Part shown: positions 32,507 to 54,564 of the stretch, piece by piece
How the letters are laid out: each line of letters opens with the position of its first letter
How positions within the stretch are numbered: the stretch's first letter is position 1
Assembly: GCF_963576545.1 (NCBI RefSeq)
Contig: NC_083639.1
Span: 13,090,998-13,154,997 of the forward strand
DNA length: 64,000 nt
Direction: 5' to 3'
From: Limanda limanda
Lineage: Eukaryota > Chordata > Actinopteri > Pleuronectiformes > Pleuronectidae
Notes under the pieces: generated by a model
What the model was told of the DNA's origin: nothing
The model's database searches: none
The model's input: only the letters and a program-made list of their open reading frames with translations
Translations under genes and position numbers: made by a program

Positions 32507-32868
32507 ATAAATATATACATAAATATGAGTTGTGTAGCCAAGCGTTTTGTTGTCGTATTATATCAGGCCTCAGCCGGAAAAGGACACACGAGACATCGCA
32601 CCCGTTTATTATCCGTTTCCTTCCATAACAACTCTTCTCACAGAACCCCCTTCCGTTAAAAACCCCCTTTCAAAATAAGAGTCCCCACAAACGACCCGCT
32701 TACCACAGGAACTACACATTAACCTTCAACAATAAAGTCACTAAATAAAATAGCTTACAGTTGAAATTAGAATAAAACCATGCAATAAAAACATTTCCAT
32801 CAGTTTTTTCTTTTTTCTTTGTTGACCCATGAGGTTATTACGACACGGATTAGCGGAACAAGCGACCT

Positions 32869-33390
32869 TCATATGAGGTGGCATATTTCATTGCACAGGC
32901 AAAAGAGCCAGACAAAATTGGCGAAACGTTAATTAAACCCGCTGCTTTAGCTATAAATCTGGCCATGCATGGGGATAAATTATAAGCCCGTGATCTGGAA
33001 TAAGTGCCGCTGTCTAACGGGACTATTGTCCGGTGCATCACCGACATGGCCCAGGACATGACGTGCCAGCTGGTGGATAGAGTTAAGAAAGGGAAGTATG
33101 TTTTACAGTTAGATGAATCCACAGATATATTAAACTCTGCCCAGCTGCTTGTTTTCATCAGATAGAGTTTTGACAGAAAAAGGTAATGCTGTTTTGCTCC
33201 GCACTCCGGAGTGGACGTGCACAGGTGAGGACATTTTTACGAAACTAAAAGAAGAGCGAAAAACTGTATTGGTGTGTGTAGGGACAGGGCTGGAGTGATG
33301 CTGGGGGGAAAGGCAGGACTGATAATGAGATCTTACAAGTGGCGCCGCACGTAAATTCCACACACTGTATTATTCACACGGACTGACAAG
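32869..33390 (+). pseudogene. broken hAT (ZBED5/DUF4371-type) transposase fragment
   Basis: The reading resembles the ZBED5 family: IGETLIKPAA, VPLSNGTIVRCITDMAQDM, the DDE-region phrase LQLDESTD, and further on APHVNSTHCIIHTD. There are several in-frame stops (after GDKL, after RDLE, after LLVFIR) and at least one frameshift. No ATG-initiated protein remains. Calling it a domesticated gene would need an open frame, which is absent. Confidence 0.75.
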
Positions 33391-33971
33391 TTTAAGATGA
33401 TTCAAACAACTCACTGTCAGCAGGGAAACCGGTCTGAGATGTTTTACTGCATAAAAGTGGTTTTGTGGTAAAAATTAAGCTATAATTACCTTCTTCGGGT
33501 TTCGCCTTGAAGTTCAATCTGTGCTTCAATGGCAATTTCCAATATATGCAAATATTAGTTGAAATAAAAACAATTCTGATTCTGTCAGTCAAACCCGTTT
33601 CCTTGTGAGCCTGACTCACAGCTGCAGTTACAGTTTGCAAACGCAACATGTTTGTTGCTGCTTCACAATTTAGTCTTTTATCAGCTAATATGATACAATC
33701 ACACTATGTTCTACACAGTTCTGAGTGGCAGTTCAACCAATTTGACACATTTAAATATCTGTGTCACTACAATCCAAGACATGCACGATAGCATGATGTG
33801 TCAAATTCACAATAGTCATACGCTGGTAACAGACGGATTTACCAGACACTAGAACAGCTCCAGATTTGAAAGAGTACATCCTGATTCTAAATCCTGATAA
33901 CAAGTGTAAAGACCAAAGGAACCGAGACCAATTTTAGTATGTTCATTTTTGCATGTCTTCTTAATTTGCAG

Positions 33972-36900
33972 ATGAACAACAACGGGAATAAGAGAGCTCC
34001 AACCACAGCGACTCAGCGACTTAAGCAGGATTACCTCAGGATAAAGAAAGACCCCGTGCCTTACATCTGTGCAGAACCTCTCCCCTCCAACATCCTAGAA
34101 TGGTAAGTTGCTCATCCACCAGCTTCAACCCTTTTTTCCAGATATATAAATTTGAATTTTCAGTCTCTCTAATTTAAATACTTACAAAAACATAAAATTA
34201 TTTTTAAAAATCTACTAAATATAGTTTCTAAAAAAATATAACGCAAACCTTTGGTAAGTTGACAACAACTTTTATTTAAGTTAGAGTCTCACTCAAATAG
34301 AGAGGGAGACAGTTGAGTTGTGGTTTGGCATCAGTGCAAGGATTCTACTTTGCATATTACCCACATGCGGTGGGTCTGTAATTACGCCGCACCCTCGTCT
34401 GTTGTTCCACTGCCCTGAGCAGAAAATCCAGTTTCTGTCCTCTGCCGTAGTGACTTACAGTTACAGCATATGTTTTCCGGGAATGCTGTGTAGCCCTGCA
34501 AGTAGTTGATGATTGATTACAAGCGTATGTATTTGTTAAAAGAAAAATACCAAAATGTGATGGCCCTCAAATTTCTATAACAAGATCTTTATGGTTTCAT
34601 TTGTCAAAGTGATCTTATACCTCTTATACCTTTCTTATGCATTGGAGACAATGTTAGTCATCAATATATAATTACTAGCTGATGAATCGCAGGTGAAAAT
34701 AATTGATAGTTGCAGTTTGAGTTGTGTGATGTGCATCCCAGCGATTAGACCACCAAGATTCACCAAATAAAGTTAAAGACAAGAAAAAAGAAAGGCAGAT
34801 CAAAGGAGAAACTGAGGTCAAACATTAGGTACTGTAGACGTCTTGTAGAAGTGTTGTGACTAGGGTTGCAAAATTCTGGGAATATTCAAACTTGGAAACT
34901 TTCCATGGGAATTAACGGGAATATACGGGAATTAACGGGAAATTTTGTGGATAATTTATACTAACTGTATTTAGCTTGTCATATACAGACATAAATATAA
35001 ACATTTTGTTTTGTCATAGGCTGATTTGAGCCCTGAGGAAAACTTTGGGCACTTGACTTAATATGCTTCTGCATCTTTGTGTCATTCTTAACATAGGTCT
35101 TTGTACAGTATTTGCTAATGTACACAGCCTTTCCTTCTACATTGGATGGGGTGAAATGAAATGCAATGCCAGAGATATAAATAGTTAGCCAAACAATTGA
35201 AATTGTCTGTAAAAATATTGAACAATTGATGGATAAATGAATGGAAATAGGCTAGATGAACAGATGAACAATCCTCAATCAGCATGCTAATATATTTTCC
35301 CCAGTAATATCATCAAAACTTACCTGACTAGTCCTGCACACTACAGCAGGGCCTGCTGTAGTGTGAAGGATGCTGGGAGTTATCTGTGCATGTGATGGAA
35401 GAAGGCACAGTGGAGGGTTGAAATTCAACATGCAGCGTGTGCTGTATTCCATGTATCTTTAAAATAGAGTTTTGAATGATGTTTTTATTGCTCAGCGTTT
35501 AATTTGCTCATTTTTTTTTTTTTTTCAAAATTCCCGAGCTTAACTTCCCATGGAAATTTTCCGGAAACCCTAGTTGTGACTAACACCTTGTTCCTGTCTT
35601 TTCCAGGCACTATGTGGTCCGAGGTCCTGAGAAAACTCCATACGAAGGTAAAGATATGCCGATGAGTTAACCTGCACGTAGTCTTCAGCTAGTTTCTGTC
35701 AAAGAGGCTTTTCTTAGAACATGCAGATTTCTGTGGTTTGTGAACGATGTGTCATAAATTCCCACCTTTTCTCTCACGGCATTGTGTAATCCGTCCTGTG
35801 ATGTATTCTTCTTTTGTGTAGGAGGATATTACCACGGAAAACTCATTTTTCCCAGAGAGTTTCCTTTCAAACCACCAAGTATCTATATGATTACACCGAA
35901 TGGGAGATTTAAGTGTAATACAAGGTAAGACTTTAGTTTCTTATTGATGAATTGTGTGAGAATTCAGGATTTTAAAAAAGTTCCAAAAACTATTTGTTGG
36001 TTGGTCTGTTTTCCGTAACATGGCCTGTTTCCTTCCACAGGTTATGTTTGTCCATTACAGACTTCCATCCAGACACGTGGAACCCTGCATGGTCTGTTTC
36101 CACCATCCTCACGGGTCTGCTCAGCTTCATGGTGGAGAAAGGCCCCACCCTCGGGAGCATTGAGACCTCGGACTACACGGTGAGGTCAAACAAAGGATCA
36201 TTTACCCATAAAGACGCGAGGCCAAAATAAAGCACCCCCCCCAAGAACTTAGCATTATTTGAAACCTTAGGCTTTTCTGAAGACTGGTAGGAATTGCCAT
36301 CTTTTACAAAAACAAACATTTTCCTCATCATGAAATATTACAAACATTTCACGGCTCTAATTGTCAATCATTGCTGTTTCCCTAAACTTCATGACATTTT
36401 TTTTTTAAACCCACAAAGCCTGCAAAATGTATTCTCCCTTTCTTCTTTCTCCTCCTGAACAAATGTGTCTCTTACCGACTGAGCCTTGGTCGATGGGTCA
36501 GCAGGAACATTGTCTGGGCCTAAATCCTCTTCATTGTTGTTTGAATTCTTCTCCTCAACTAAACATTGCCTCGCTTAGATCATCAGCCAGTGACATCTCA
36601 GGTGTTAAATTCTTTTTTCATTTTTTTCTTTCAGAAAAGGCAGCTGTCGGCCCAAAGCCTGGCCTTCAACCTCAAGGATAAAGTGTTCCTCGAGCTGTTT
36701 CCCGATGCCGTTGATGTAAGAATGACGTGATCTCCAACTTGCCATCTTCATCTCCTGCTTGTGTTTTTTTATTGGCCTAATATTCCCCCATGTCTTTGCC
36801 TCCACCCGTCACAGGAGATAAAACAGAAACAGAAGGCCCAGGAGGAGTTAAACGCCCGCACACAGCCCCTCCCCTTACCCGACGTGGTGCCCGACGGAGA

Positions 36901-37105
36901 CCCCCAACACGCCCACTACGGCATCCCTCCCCTGAACGGAGGTCCCGTCCCGCTCGCAGGTGCCAACCCGGCCCCTGGTCTGCAGCAGGCCAATCGTAAC
37001 CACGGACTTCTAGGGGGGGCTCTGGCCAACTTGTTTGTGATTGTAGGCTTTGCTGCGTTCGCCTACACAGTCAAATACGTGCTGAGGAGCATAGCTCAGG
37101 AGTGA
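33972..37105 (+). CDS. ube2j2: UBE2J2: ER tail-anchored ubiquitin-conjugating enzyme E2 J2
   Basis: Transfers ubiquitin in ER-associated degradation, anchored by its C-terminus with the catalytic domain in the cytosol. Six coding exons: 33972-34102, 35607-35647, 35822-35924, 36041-36179, 36635-36715, 36815-37105. Phases agree, giving 261 aa and TGA; human is 259. The start ATG begins the exon directly after the acceptor, [20 protein letters not shown], matching the family start. UBC landmarks: [20 protein letters not shown], then the active-site cysteine C94 in [18 protein letters not shown], the non-canonical UBE2J-type site. The last exon encodes the [10 protein letters not shown] helix, a proline-rich spacer and the membrane anchor [20 protein letters not shown] before [11 protein letters not shown]. 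Nothing is broken. Introns 1 and 2 host transposons. Confidence 0.97.
34861..35572. mobile_element. hAT-type non-autonomous DNA transposon, copy B
   Basis: Sister of the element at 30546, in ube2j2 intron 2 and the same orientation. It begins TAGGGTTGCAAA, shares the same body including the BED-finger region (about 34980-35160), and ends ggaaaccc ta, a shortened right terminus. The target duplication gttgtgac is exact (34853-34860 and 35573-35580). It has an internal deletion relative to copy A. It lies only 34 bp upstream of the acceptor of ube2j2 exon 35607-35647. Confidence 0.9.
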
Positions 37106-38985
37106 GAGGAGCTGGCTTTGTAGGGTGACCGCCCCCCCCCCCCCCACCCACCCCCCACCCTGCAGGCGAGCCAGTTACTTCTACAAACACACTACGTGGG
37201 GGGAGGGATGTTCAGTCCAGGGTAAAAACCCCTCCACAGCCACCACCACCACGGACTATTGGAGACGGAAACTCAAAGCCGACCCACCCAGGAAGGATCG
37301 AGAGGAGGAGGGGCTTGGGGAGTGGACCATAGGGCAGGGGTTGTAAGGGGCTTATTAATAAGGTTGTGATCCACTCTGGGCTTCGGAGGTTTAGGTCAGC
37401 AATAGGAACAGACTTGGCTCATGGGTTGTGGTAGAACGTTAAAGTGAGGTCTTGCAAACAGGCCACAGGTTGTCGCGGCGTGCACGAAGACACAGACACC
37501 GGCGTGCTCCACTGAGGTGGAACCGAGCGCAGGGTTCTCCTCCTGAAAAGTCTCCAACAGCACTGATAAGAGCTAACCCTAATCCTTAAATTAGATCTCT
37601 CATGCCGGTCTCTGCTACAGAAAGCCTTTTCCTCTGCATATTTTCCATTTGACAGTTGCCTCAGGGTGCGATGACGTTGCAGTTTTGAAATTCAAGAGAA
37701 GAGAGTCAGGAAATGTTTGCGTGATCTTTCGGATATGTACGTGTTTATATTTCAGCATCAGATTTCTTCACCTGCAGAGTTCAGACTTTCAGTTTCACAT
37801 TCTCACAGGTGACTCTGTTATTAAGTAATGTCTGGTTCAAGGAAGAATTATTTTTTTCTCAGGTTTTAAAAAAAGAGCAGTCAATCAAAGGGAGAATAGA
37901 CACTGGTCTGGAATTTAAGCACATTACCTGAAAGCTCACTTCATCAGATTGTAGCATTATCCCGGCCGCCCTGTCAGACACTCGCAGGTTTCATATACAC
38001 GTGTGTGTTTGCATTACAAACTGAACATCTGAGCTAAAAGGCATGTGGCCTTTGTCAACAAGAGAAAGTAGATCATGAAGATTTATGACCTGCAAGCATC
38101 AACATGCTCATTGGTTATCAGTGACTAATATCAGACCGCAAACTGCATGTGCACACAAATAAGCGTCACAACGAAATCAAAAGACTATCTACGTGTAATC
38201 AGTAGATTATATTTCTGATGATGCAACGCTGTCAAAACATCGAGTGGAAAAAGCCGTTTTGCTGCAACAGGGTATTGACGAGTGTTAGCAAATAGATAAA
38301 CGACGTAGAAAAACCAACTTGGGCCCGTCGGCCTGTTGAAGAGAGACTGACGCACGGTCAAGGTTTGAGGGGAGTTCAGTTGTTTCCAGTCAACCCATGA
38401 GCCAAGCACTGAACCAGTGTCTGCGCAGGATGTCAGACCAGGACCTCTTCTTTTCCTTTTTCAATTGGCTTAGCTGACCAGTATAGTATAGCTCTATATA
38501 GGTCCAAGGAAGGAGACACATGAAAAGAACCAACAGTTTTGTGTCTTTATGTTATTTTTTTTTTTTCTTTGTTTTTGTTCTCTTTATTTATAGAGAAAAT
38601 CTGGGCCTGTCTGTCGCAACTCTGAGGAAACGTCTAGTGTTGACTAAACGAGGAGTTACAATGGACAAACACGTGCAGACAGGTCACGGCCCAGACTCCC
38701 ATAATTGCTGATAATTTACTGTTGTGCATTGCATTTAGTAAAGATGGTTCTATTGTGTATCTACTGTTTCAACAGAAACCTGATCTGACGGCAGAAGATT
38801 GGCCTTTGTATTGCTCTTTTCTCTGCACCATCTTTAAAAAAAAAAAAGAAAAAAAATACAAACTGATGATGGTGGGAGTGCGTTTGTGTGATTATCCAGC
38901 AAATGCCCACATTTCCATGCTTCAGTTAATCTTGTGTAACATATGTTTTCATAGTAAATGCAAATAAATAACTCTGCTTTGCAGG
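37106..38985 (+). other. ube2j2: ube2j2 3' untranslated region
   Basis: Starts with a C-rich run just after the TGA (37129-37160) and continues for about 1.9 kb to an AATAAA cluster at 38963. No coding frame or transposon is recognised in it. A + strand 84-codon frame and a - strand 74-codon frame in the area have no family features. Confidence 0.65.
38963..38968 (+). terminator. ube2j2 poly(A) signal
   Basis: AATAAA immediately followed by a second overlapping aataa. It is the first canonical hexamer cluster in a plausible position before the next gene's promoter region (about 39.1 kb). Confidence 0.55.
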
Positions 38986-39099
38986 GCCTTTTAGAAAACC
39001 TTCCTCTGAAGTACGTATTCATTAACTCTTCCAACGAATTAAATTGTTTGTGTGCGAAAGTGCCCGCCCTCTGAGCTTCCAAAGAACTGGAATGGAAAA

Positions 39100-39226
39100 C
39101 ATTTTTCAGTCAAGACAGGCTCAGTCACGTCCGGGTTACCTCCTTTAAGAGCGCCTGAGCTGAGCGTGCACTCATCAGTCACTTCACCTTTAGCAGTAAG
39201 AGCAGAGCTCTCCGTCCATCCTGCAG
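39100..39226 (+). promoter_or_regulatory. presumed promoter/5' UTR exon of the RING gene
   Basis: Only 140 bp after the ube2j2 poly(A) signal. A likely 5' UTR exon ends at 39226 with gtaaga. Upstream is a tcctttaaga sequence near 39149-39158 that might act as a weak TATA-like element. The start site is not determined. Confidence 0.35.
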
Positions 39227-39375
39227 GTAAGACTTTTCCTAGAACACATCTGTGTGTCATTGTAAAATAGGTGCTTATTATTATTATTAAGTTTAATATC
39301 AGCCTTACTTTTCTCTGAAATGTCCCTGTGTTGGATAGAATGTGATGCAATAACTCTGTCTTTCTGTGTTTGCAG

Positions 39376-39956
39376 CAGGTTGTCTCTCAGTCTGGCGACA
39401 GAACACTCGTCTTCCACTTCACCCTCCACATCTCCACACAGATTCCACCATGTTCAACAGCGCCGAGCGGGAATGTGTGGTGTGCTGCCACCAGTTCTCC
39501 CGCAGCAACCGGATCCCACGAGTCCTCCACTGCCATCACACCTTCTGCATCCAGTGTCTGGAGCAAATGTGCAGGCACGCGATCACCATGCAGACCATCC
39601 CCTGCCCTCTGTGCCGCTGGATCACCTGCACCCCCCCCGACCTGACCCTGTCCGACGCCCTGTACATCGACACCGAGATCTGGAGCCAAATATCAGAGCA
39701 CGAGCAGGAGGAGAATGAGGATCTACCGGTGGTTTTGCACGACGCAAAACCCCAACTCAAGTCGAAGCTGTAAGTACCCAGGTGCCCCGGTGGTCCACGT
39801 CTTTGAGGGCTAACGGCAGTTTAATCTCAGCTCCGATTATAATTCATCCAAAACTAACACCAACACATCTCTCTTGTTATCCTCAGACCTGATTCGAGGC
39901 ATTCCGGATCTTTGTCTGCGCTCAAAAAGCTGATCACCTTTTTGAAGGGCTACTGA
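39376..39956 (+). CDS. small RING-finger (C3HC4) protein, likely E3 ubiquitin ligase
   Basis: Two coding exons: ATG at 39450 to 39769, and 39887-39956 ending in TGA, joined CT|A as Leu, for 129 aa. The donor (ctgtaagt) overlaps a TAA, so an unspliced reading would stop at 107 residues; splicing adds LPDSRHSGSLSALKKLITFL and a short end. The RING runs from residue 9 to 55: C9-x2-C12, C28-x-H30, C33-x2-C36, C52-x2-C55, all eight ligands present. The acceptor at 39375 begins the exon, and a non-coding exon probably ends at 39226 (ctgcag|gtaaga). No membrane segment or B-box is visible. I cannot name the orthologue; it differs from human RNF223 near ACAP3/UBE2J2 as I remember it. Confidence 0.85.
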
Positions 39957-40333
39957 CCCGAGGAGCACCCTCTTCTCTCATTGTGTTGGACTTGAAGAAG
40001 CTGAAGATGAGCCTCAGGGAGTCTCGCACTCAGTGAACCCAACAGATACGTCTGTGTGTCTTGTGAGGAGCCGAGACCTGAACTTCACCTGTGATCAACC
40101 TGGAACAAGAAGCACTACTGTGAATAAGTCGTAAAAATACTGCTGAAGAGCAATTTTCAGCAGCCATTTTTATTTGTATGTATTTGATCTAATGTATATA
40201 TGTATATAATAATAATATTCTGTAAAATATCAGTTAATTAATTCTTACTAGATGCTGATTTGTTTTCAGCGCATATTTCATATAAGGTTCCGACTCAGTG
40301 TTGGGGCCATATTGAAGGAAAAGTCATTAACAG

Positions 40334-40339
40334 AATAAA
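40334..40339 (+). terminator. poly(A) signal of the RING gene
   Basis: AATAAA about 380 bp after the TGA, followed by a T/G-rich stretch (tcctgttttgtttttgtgg). It ends the + strand transcript about 330 bp before the convergent hipk1 transcript ends. Confidence 0.65.
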
Positions 40340-40669
40340 GTTGTAATTTAATTCCTGTTTTGTTTTTGTGGTTTTCATATAAACCTTTAATTTATGTTCA
40401 TTCTCAAATTCTGATACATGACATTAATATTACAACTTATTTACCTGTGTTTAGTATTTAATCAAATGTTCTTGTTTTCCCATTGTGTGGCGTTGAAGTG
40501 TCTATGCGCCGTGACATGTCAGATGCTAAATTAAACTGTTATAGTACTATAACCTTTGATAAGGTTTATGACCTTGATGTTTAAAGTTACACTGAGTTGT
40601 AGCAGTTGCTTTTTTTTAGAGTCATGTGGGAAAGTAAATCATTGAGTTGTGCTAAAATAAAAATCAACA

Positions 40670-42153
40670 CATTTGTGAATTTATGGTTATTTTATTGAAA
40701 ACAGTGAAGGTGGATTATTTGAGCTGAAACCTTTTTCCCTGAATTAGTTCTACCAAAGAGCCTCTGAACTATACTATGTTCAGATGAAACAGTTAAATAC
40801 TCAGACAACACAAAACTGATGCAAACGACAGGAAAGGTTACTTAAAATAAAGGAAAAACATTTCAGGACCCACAGAGACCATCTGAACGCTCTCGTCCTC
40901 GAGCTCAACATGGTGGCAGGAGATCGGCTCTGAATTCAAACGGGCCGTGTGGAAAACCCTTTTTCTGGTGGAGGAAGACACTCCACCTGTGATTGAACGG
41001 CGGCCAGAGACTTAACGGCTTCTCCTCCAACCCCAACTGACATATCAGCCAGCGGTTTATCAACTTTATCATCTGTCAGTCATCGTACAGCAGTGTGGGT
41101 GGTTTGTTAAAACTATAGCGAGCATTTCTAAAGTGTCAAGGGGAGAAAACAGGACAAATATTCAGCCCCACCCAAATAATATACATAATATATATATATT
41201 CAAAAGCTGTTAAAACTGGCCATATATCAATTTTAATAATGAGCAGGTCCTACACAGATTCACAGATAATAGATTTTTTTTTTTCAGTCCAGGTGTAACT
41301 TGATTTTTCATATTTCAAGGAAAGGAGGGAAAAAGGGTACATTTTCTCTCTTTTTGAACTGTCTAAAACAAAAAGCTTTTCACGTCATTCCTCAGGATGG
41401 TGTTTCCACTCCTCTGTACTTCATAAATACATTCAGCACTCAGTTGATGCAGTTTGAAAAGAAACAAAACAGACATGATTAATCCTGTCTAAACAAAGTC
41501 ACTACATTAACAGACTATCACATGTGCACTTAAATTAACATGTATCCATCACAGTTTTTTACCATTTTTCTCTTATTCCACATCATGGACGTTCCTCTTC
41601 CTACCTCTCACCGACAAAACATAATTTAATAAACATAGTGAAAGACATATGTGAGTAAAGGGTACAGTCATGATTATATTTGCTAAAAACATAGGGCCTC
41701 GCTGATTAGTGGGACAACTTCGTGACGAGGGATCGTGATGGTCGTCGTGGGACAGACGTCTAAAAGCTAAAAGTGTCGTTGCAGCTTGTGACAGGAGGAA
41801 AATCTCTCTTCACACACACACACAACCTCAAGATTTACAGGTGTATAACACATTGACCAATGCTAGACGAGTACATCGGGATAAGATTGGGATAAAATAT
41901 GGGCTATAAACTATATCCTTGAGGGGAAGACTAACTGATACGATATCAAATAATACCAAAGAACATTTCAAAAACACTCAAACAGTCCACAGCTGGAGGG
42001 GAAATTCTGCCTAGTGGACAAAAGCAGCTAACAAAAAAGTGATTGACAGTTACTCTATTAGAAACACAGTTTAAATGTCCCTTTGTGGTAGCATGAAGGG
42101 AAGCAGACTTTTTTTTTTTCTTCCTTTGTTTAAAGTGAAGTGTGTGTGTCTCC
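40670..42153 (-). other. hipk1: hipk1 3' untranslated region
   Basis: On the - strand from the TAG at 42156-42154 down to a canonical signal whose complement is tttatt at 40691-40696. About 1.45 kb, A/T-rich, with no coding frame. Confidence 0.6.
40691..40696 (-). terminator. hipk1 poly(A) signal
   Basis: Read on the - strand this is AATAAA, about 1.46 kb downstream of the hipk1 stop. It faces the RING gene's signal, making a tail-to-tail arrangement with about 350 bp between the hexamers. Confidence 0.55.
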
Positions 42154-53666
<11,513 letters not shown>

Positions 53667-54015
53667 TTAAACACAATAGCCTGTCCCATTTACATCAGTG
53701 AATGTGGAATAAACTAGCCTGGGTGCCAGACGAACTTAGCCCCGCCCACAACATTTGTTGTTCGGGAAGTTCAGTCTGGCATCGCTCCGTTGGGGAGAAA
53801 CTATGCTCGTACAGAAGCTGTACGGACCAATCAGATCGTCAGGGCGGGCTTTATACGATGATTGACAGATGATCTACAGTGACGTAGTCAACCACGTCAG
53901 CAAAGAGCGCTGACTGCCGCTGGAGAGCTGAGACAGACATATATAGTGTTTATATCTATGAGCTGAGATGTGTCGATGCTGCCATCGAGTCTGTTTCAGA
54001 GACATCGACAGCGCA

Positions 54016-54150
54016 TTCATTTTGAAAGAGGAACAGAGGAACGTGATCAAGGCATTTGTAGATCGAGAAGATGTTTTTGCCGTCCTCCTACGGGATTCAT
54101 AAAAAGTTTAATGTATCAGCTGGCCCCGATGCTGCAGCCACACAAGCAGT
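54016..54150 (+). pseudogene. RecQ-type helicase fragment (motif 0/I region)
   Basis: Two neighbouring frames read FILKEEQRNVIKAFVDREDV, then, after a one-base frameshift, PTGFIKSLMYQLAPML. This is the Q-motif and Walker A region of RecQ-like helicases, normally LPTGxGKS; here the central Gly is Ile. Only about 45 codons remain, there are flanking stops, and no downstream helicase motifs follow. It lies inside the transposon-like element, so it is a captured fragment. Confidence 0.7.
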
Positions 54151-54181
54151 CATATAAATAAAAAGAGAGTGTGGGGGGGGG

Positions 54182-54564
54182 GGCGCTACGCTCCTCAGCA
54201 CATATGAGACAAAAGACGCATGTTGGGACGCTGTTAATGTTGGAGCAACAAGGAAGTGAATGCTTGAAAAAAACGATTAGCCCCCGTTTCTCCTCCTCGC
54301 TGTCCTCCTGCAGAGCCATGACAGCGGAGCTATGCAGCGCAGCGTGCGGATCAGCAGCTCCGTGGATTCCTGGTAGCGACGGATCTCTCTCAGAGCCTCG
54401 GGACCGGCGGGTCGCGGTCCCGGGCCGGTAACGGTACCGGGCCGGTCGCGAGTCGCGAGGCTCTGAGAGAGATCCATCGCGAGCTTCTTCACGCCGCCGG
54501 CGGCCGGGGCTCTCACAAGAAGCCCTGGTCTCCAGCTGCTTCCTGGGGGCTTTGCCTCCGGTGG
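54182..54564 (-). pseudogene. decayed histone H3 sequence
   Basis: On the - strand: STGGKAPRKQL (54564 downward), then in a shifted frame RAPAAGGVKK (near 54482-54515), RPGTV (about 54430-54445), ALREIRRYQESTELLIR (54335-54398) and AVMALQE (54303-54323). These follow canonical H3 order. The segment between LLIR and AVMALQE is deleted, an insertion splits RPGTV from ALREI, and the C-terminal third is barely recognisable (CAEERS for the usual RGERA). No start codon survives, so it is not functional. Confidence 0.75.
54381..54475. repeat. GC-rich foldback with perfect 20-bp arms
   Basis: Positions 54381-54400 (ggatctctctcagagcctcg) are the exact reverse complement of 54456-54475. The 55-bp centre is itself palindromic around cccgggccgg-taac-ggtaccgggcc. 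The structure lies within the H3-like sequence exactly between its RPGTV and ALREI parts, so one arm is the H3 codons themselves and the other an inverted copy. Confidence 0.9.

Larger units (their letters stand above)
31587..33400 (+). mobile_element. degenerate ZBED5-like hAT transposon relic
   Basis: Starts with caggggttcccaaagtgggg, a terminal sequence typical of Charlie/ZBED-type hATs. From about 32869 the + strand holds broken transposase sequence (SYEVAYFIAQAKEPDKIGET, then VPLSNGTIVRCITDMAQDM and LQLDESTDILNSAQLLVFI). No matching right terminus was found, so the right border is approximate. A younger hAT MITE (31649-32506) has inserted close to its left end. Confidence 0.65.
28928..33971 (+). 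other. ube2j2 intron 1, transposon-rich
   Basis: Five kilobases between the non-coding exon and the start-codon exon. It holds a tRNA-type SINE (29604-29838), a hAT element with an intact target duplication (30546-31368), a ZBED-type hAT relic (from 31587 to about 33400) and a second hAT MITE nested in that relic (31649-32506). The first 500 bp remain CpG-rich. Confidence 0.75.

Noticed and set aside
32869..33390. Domesticated ZBED-type gene in ube2j2 intron 1
   Set aside because: Multiple in-frame stops and frameshifts leave no usable coding frame.
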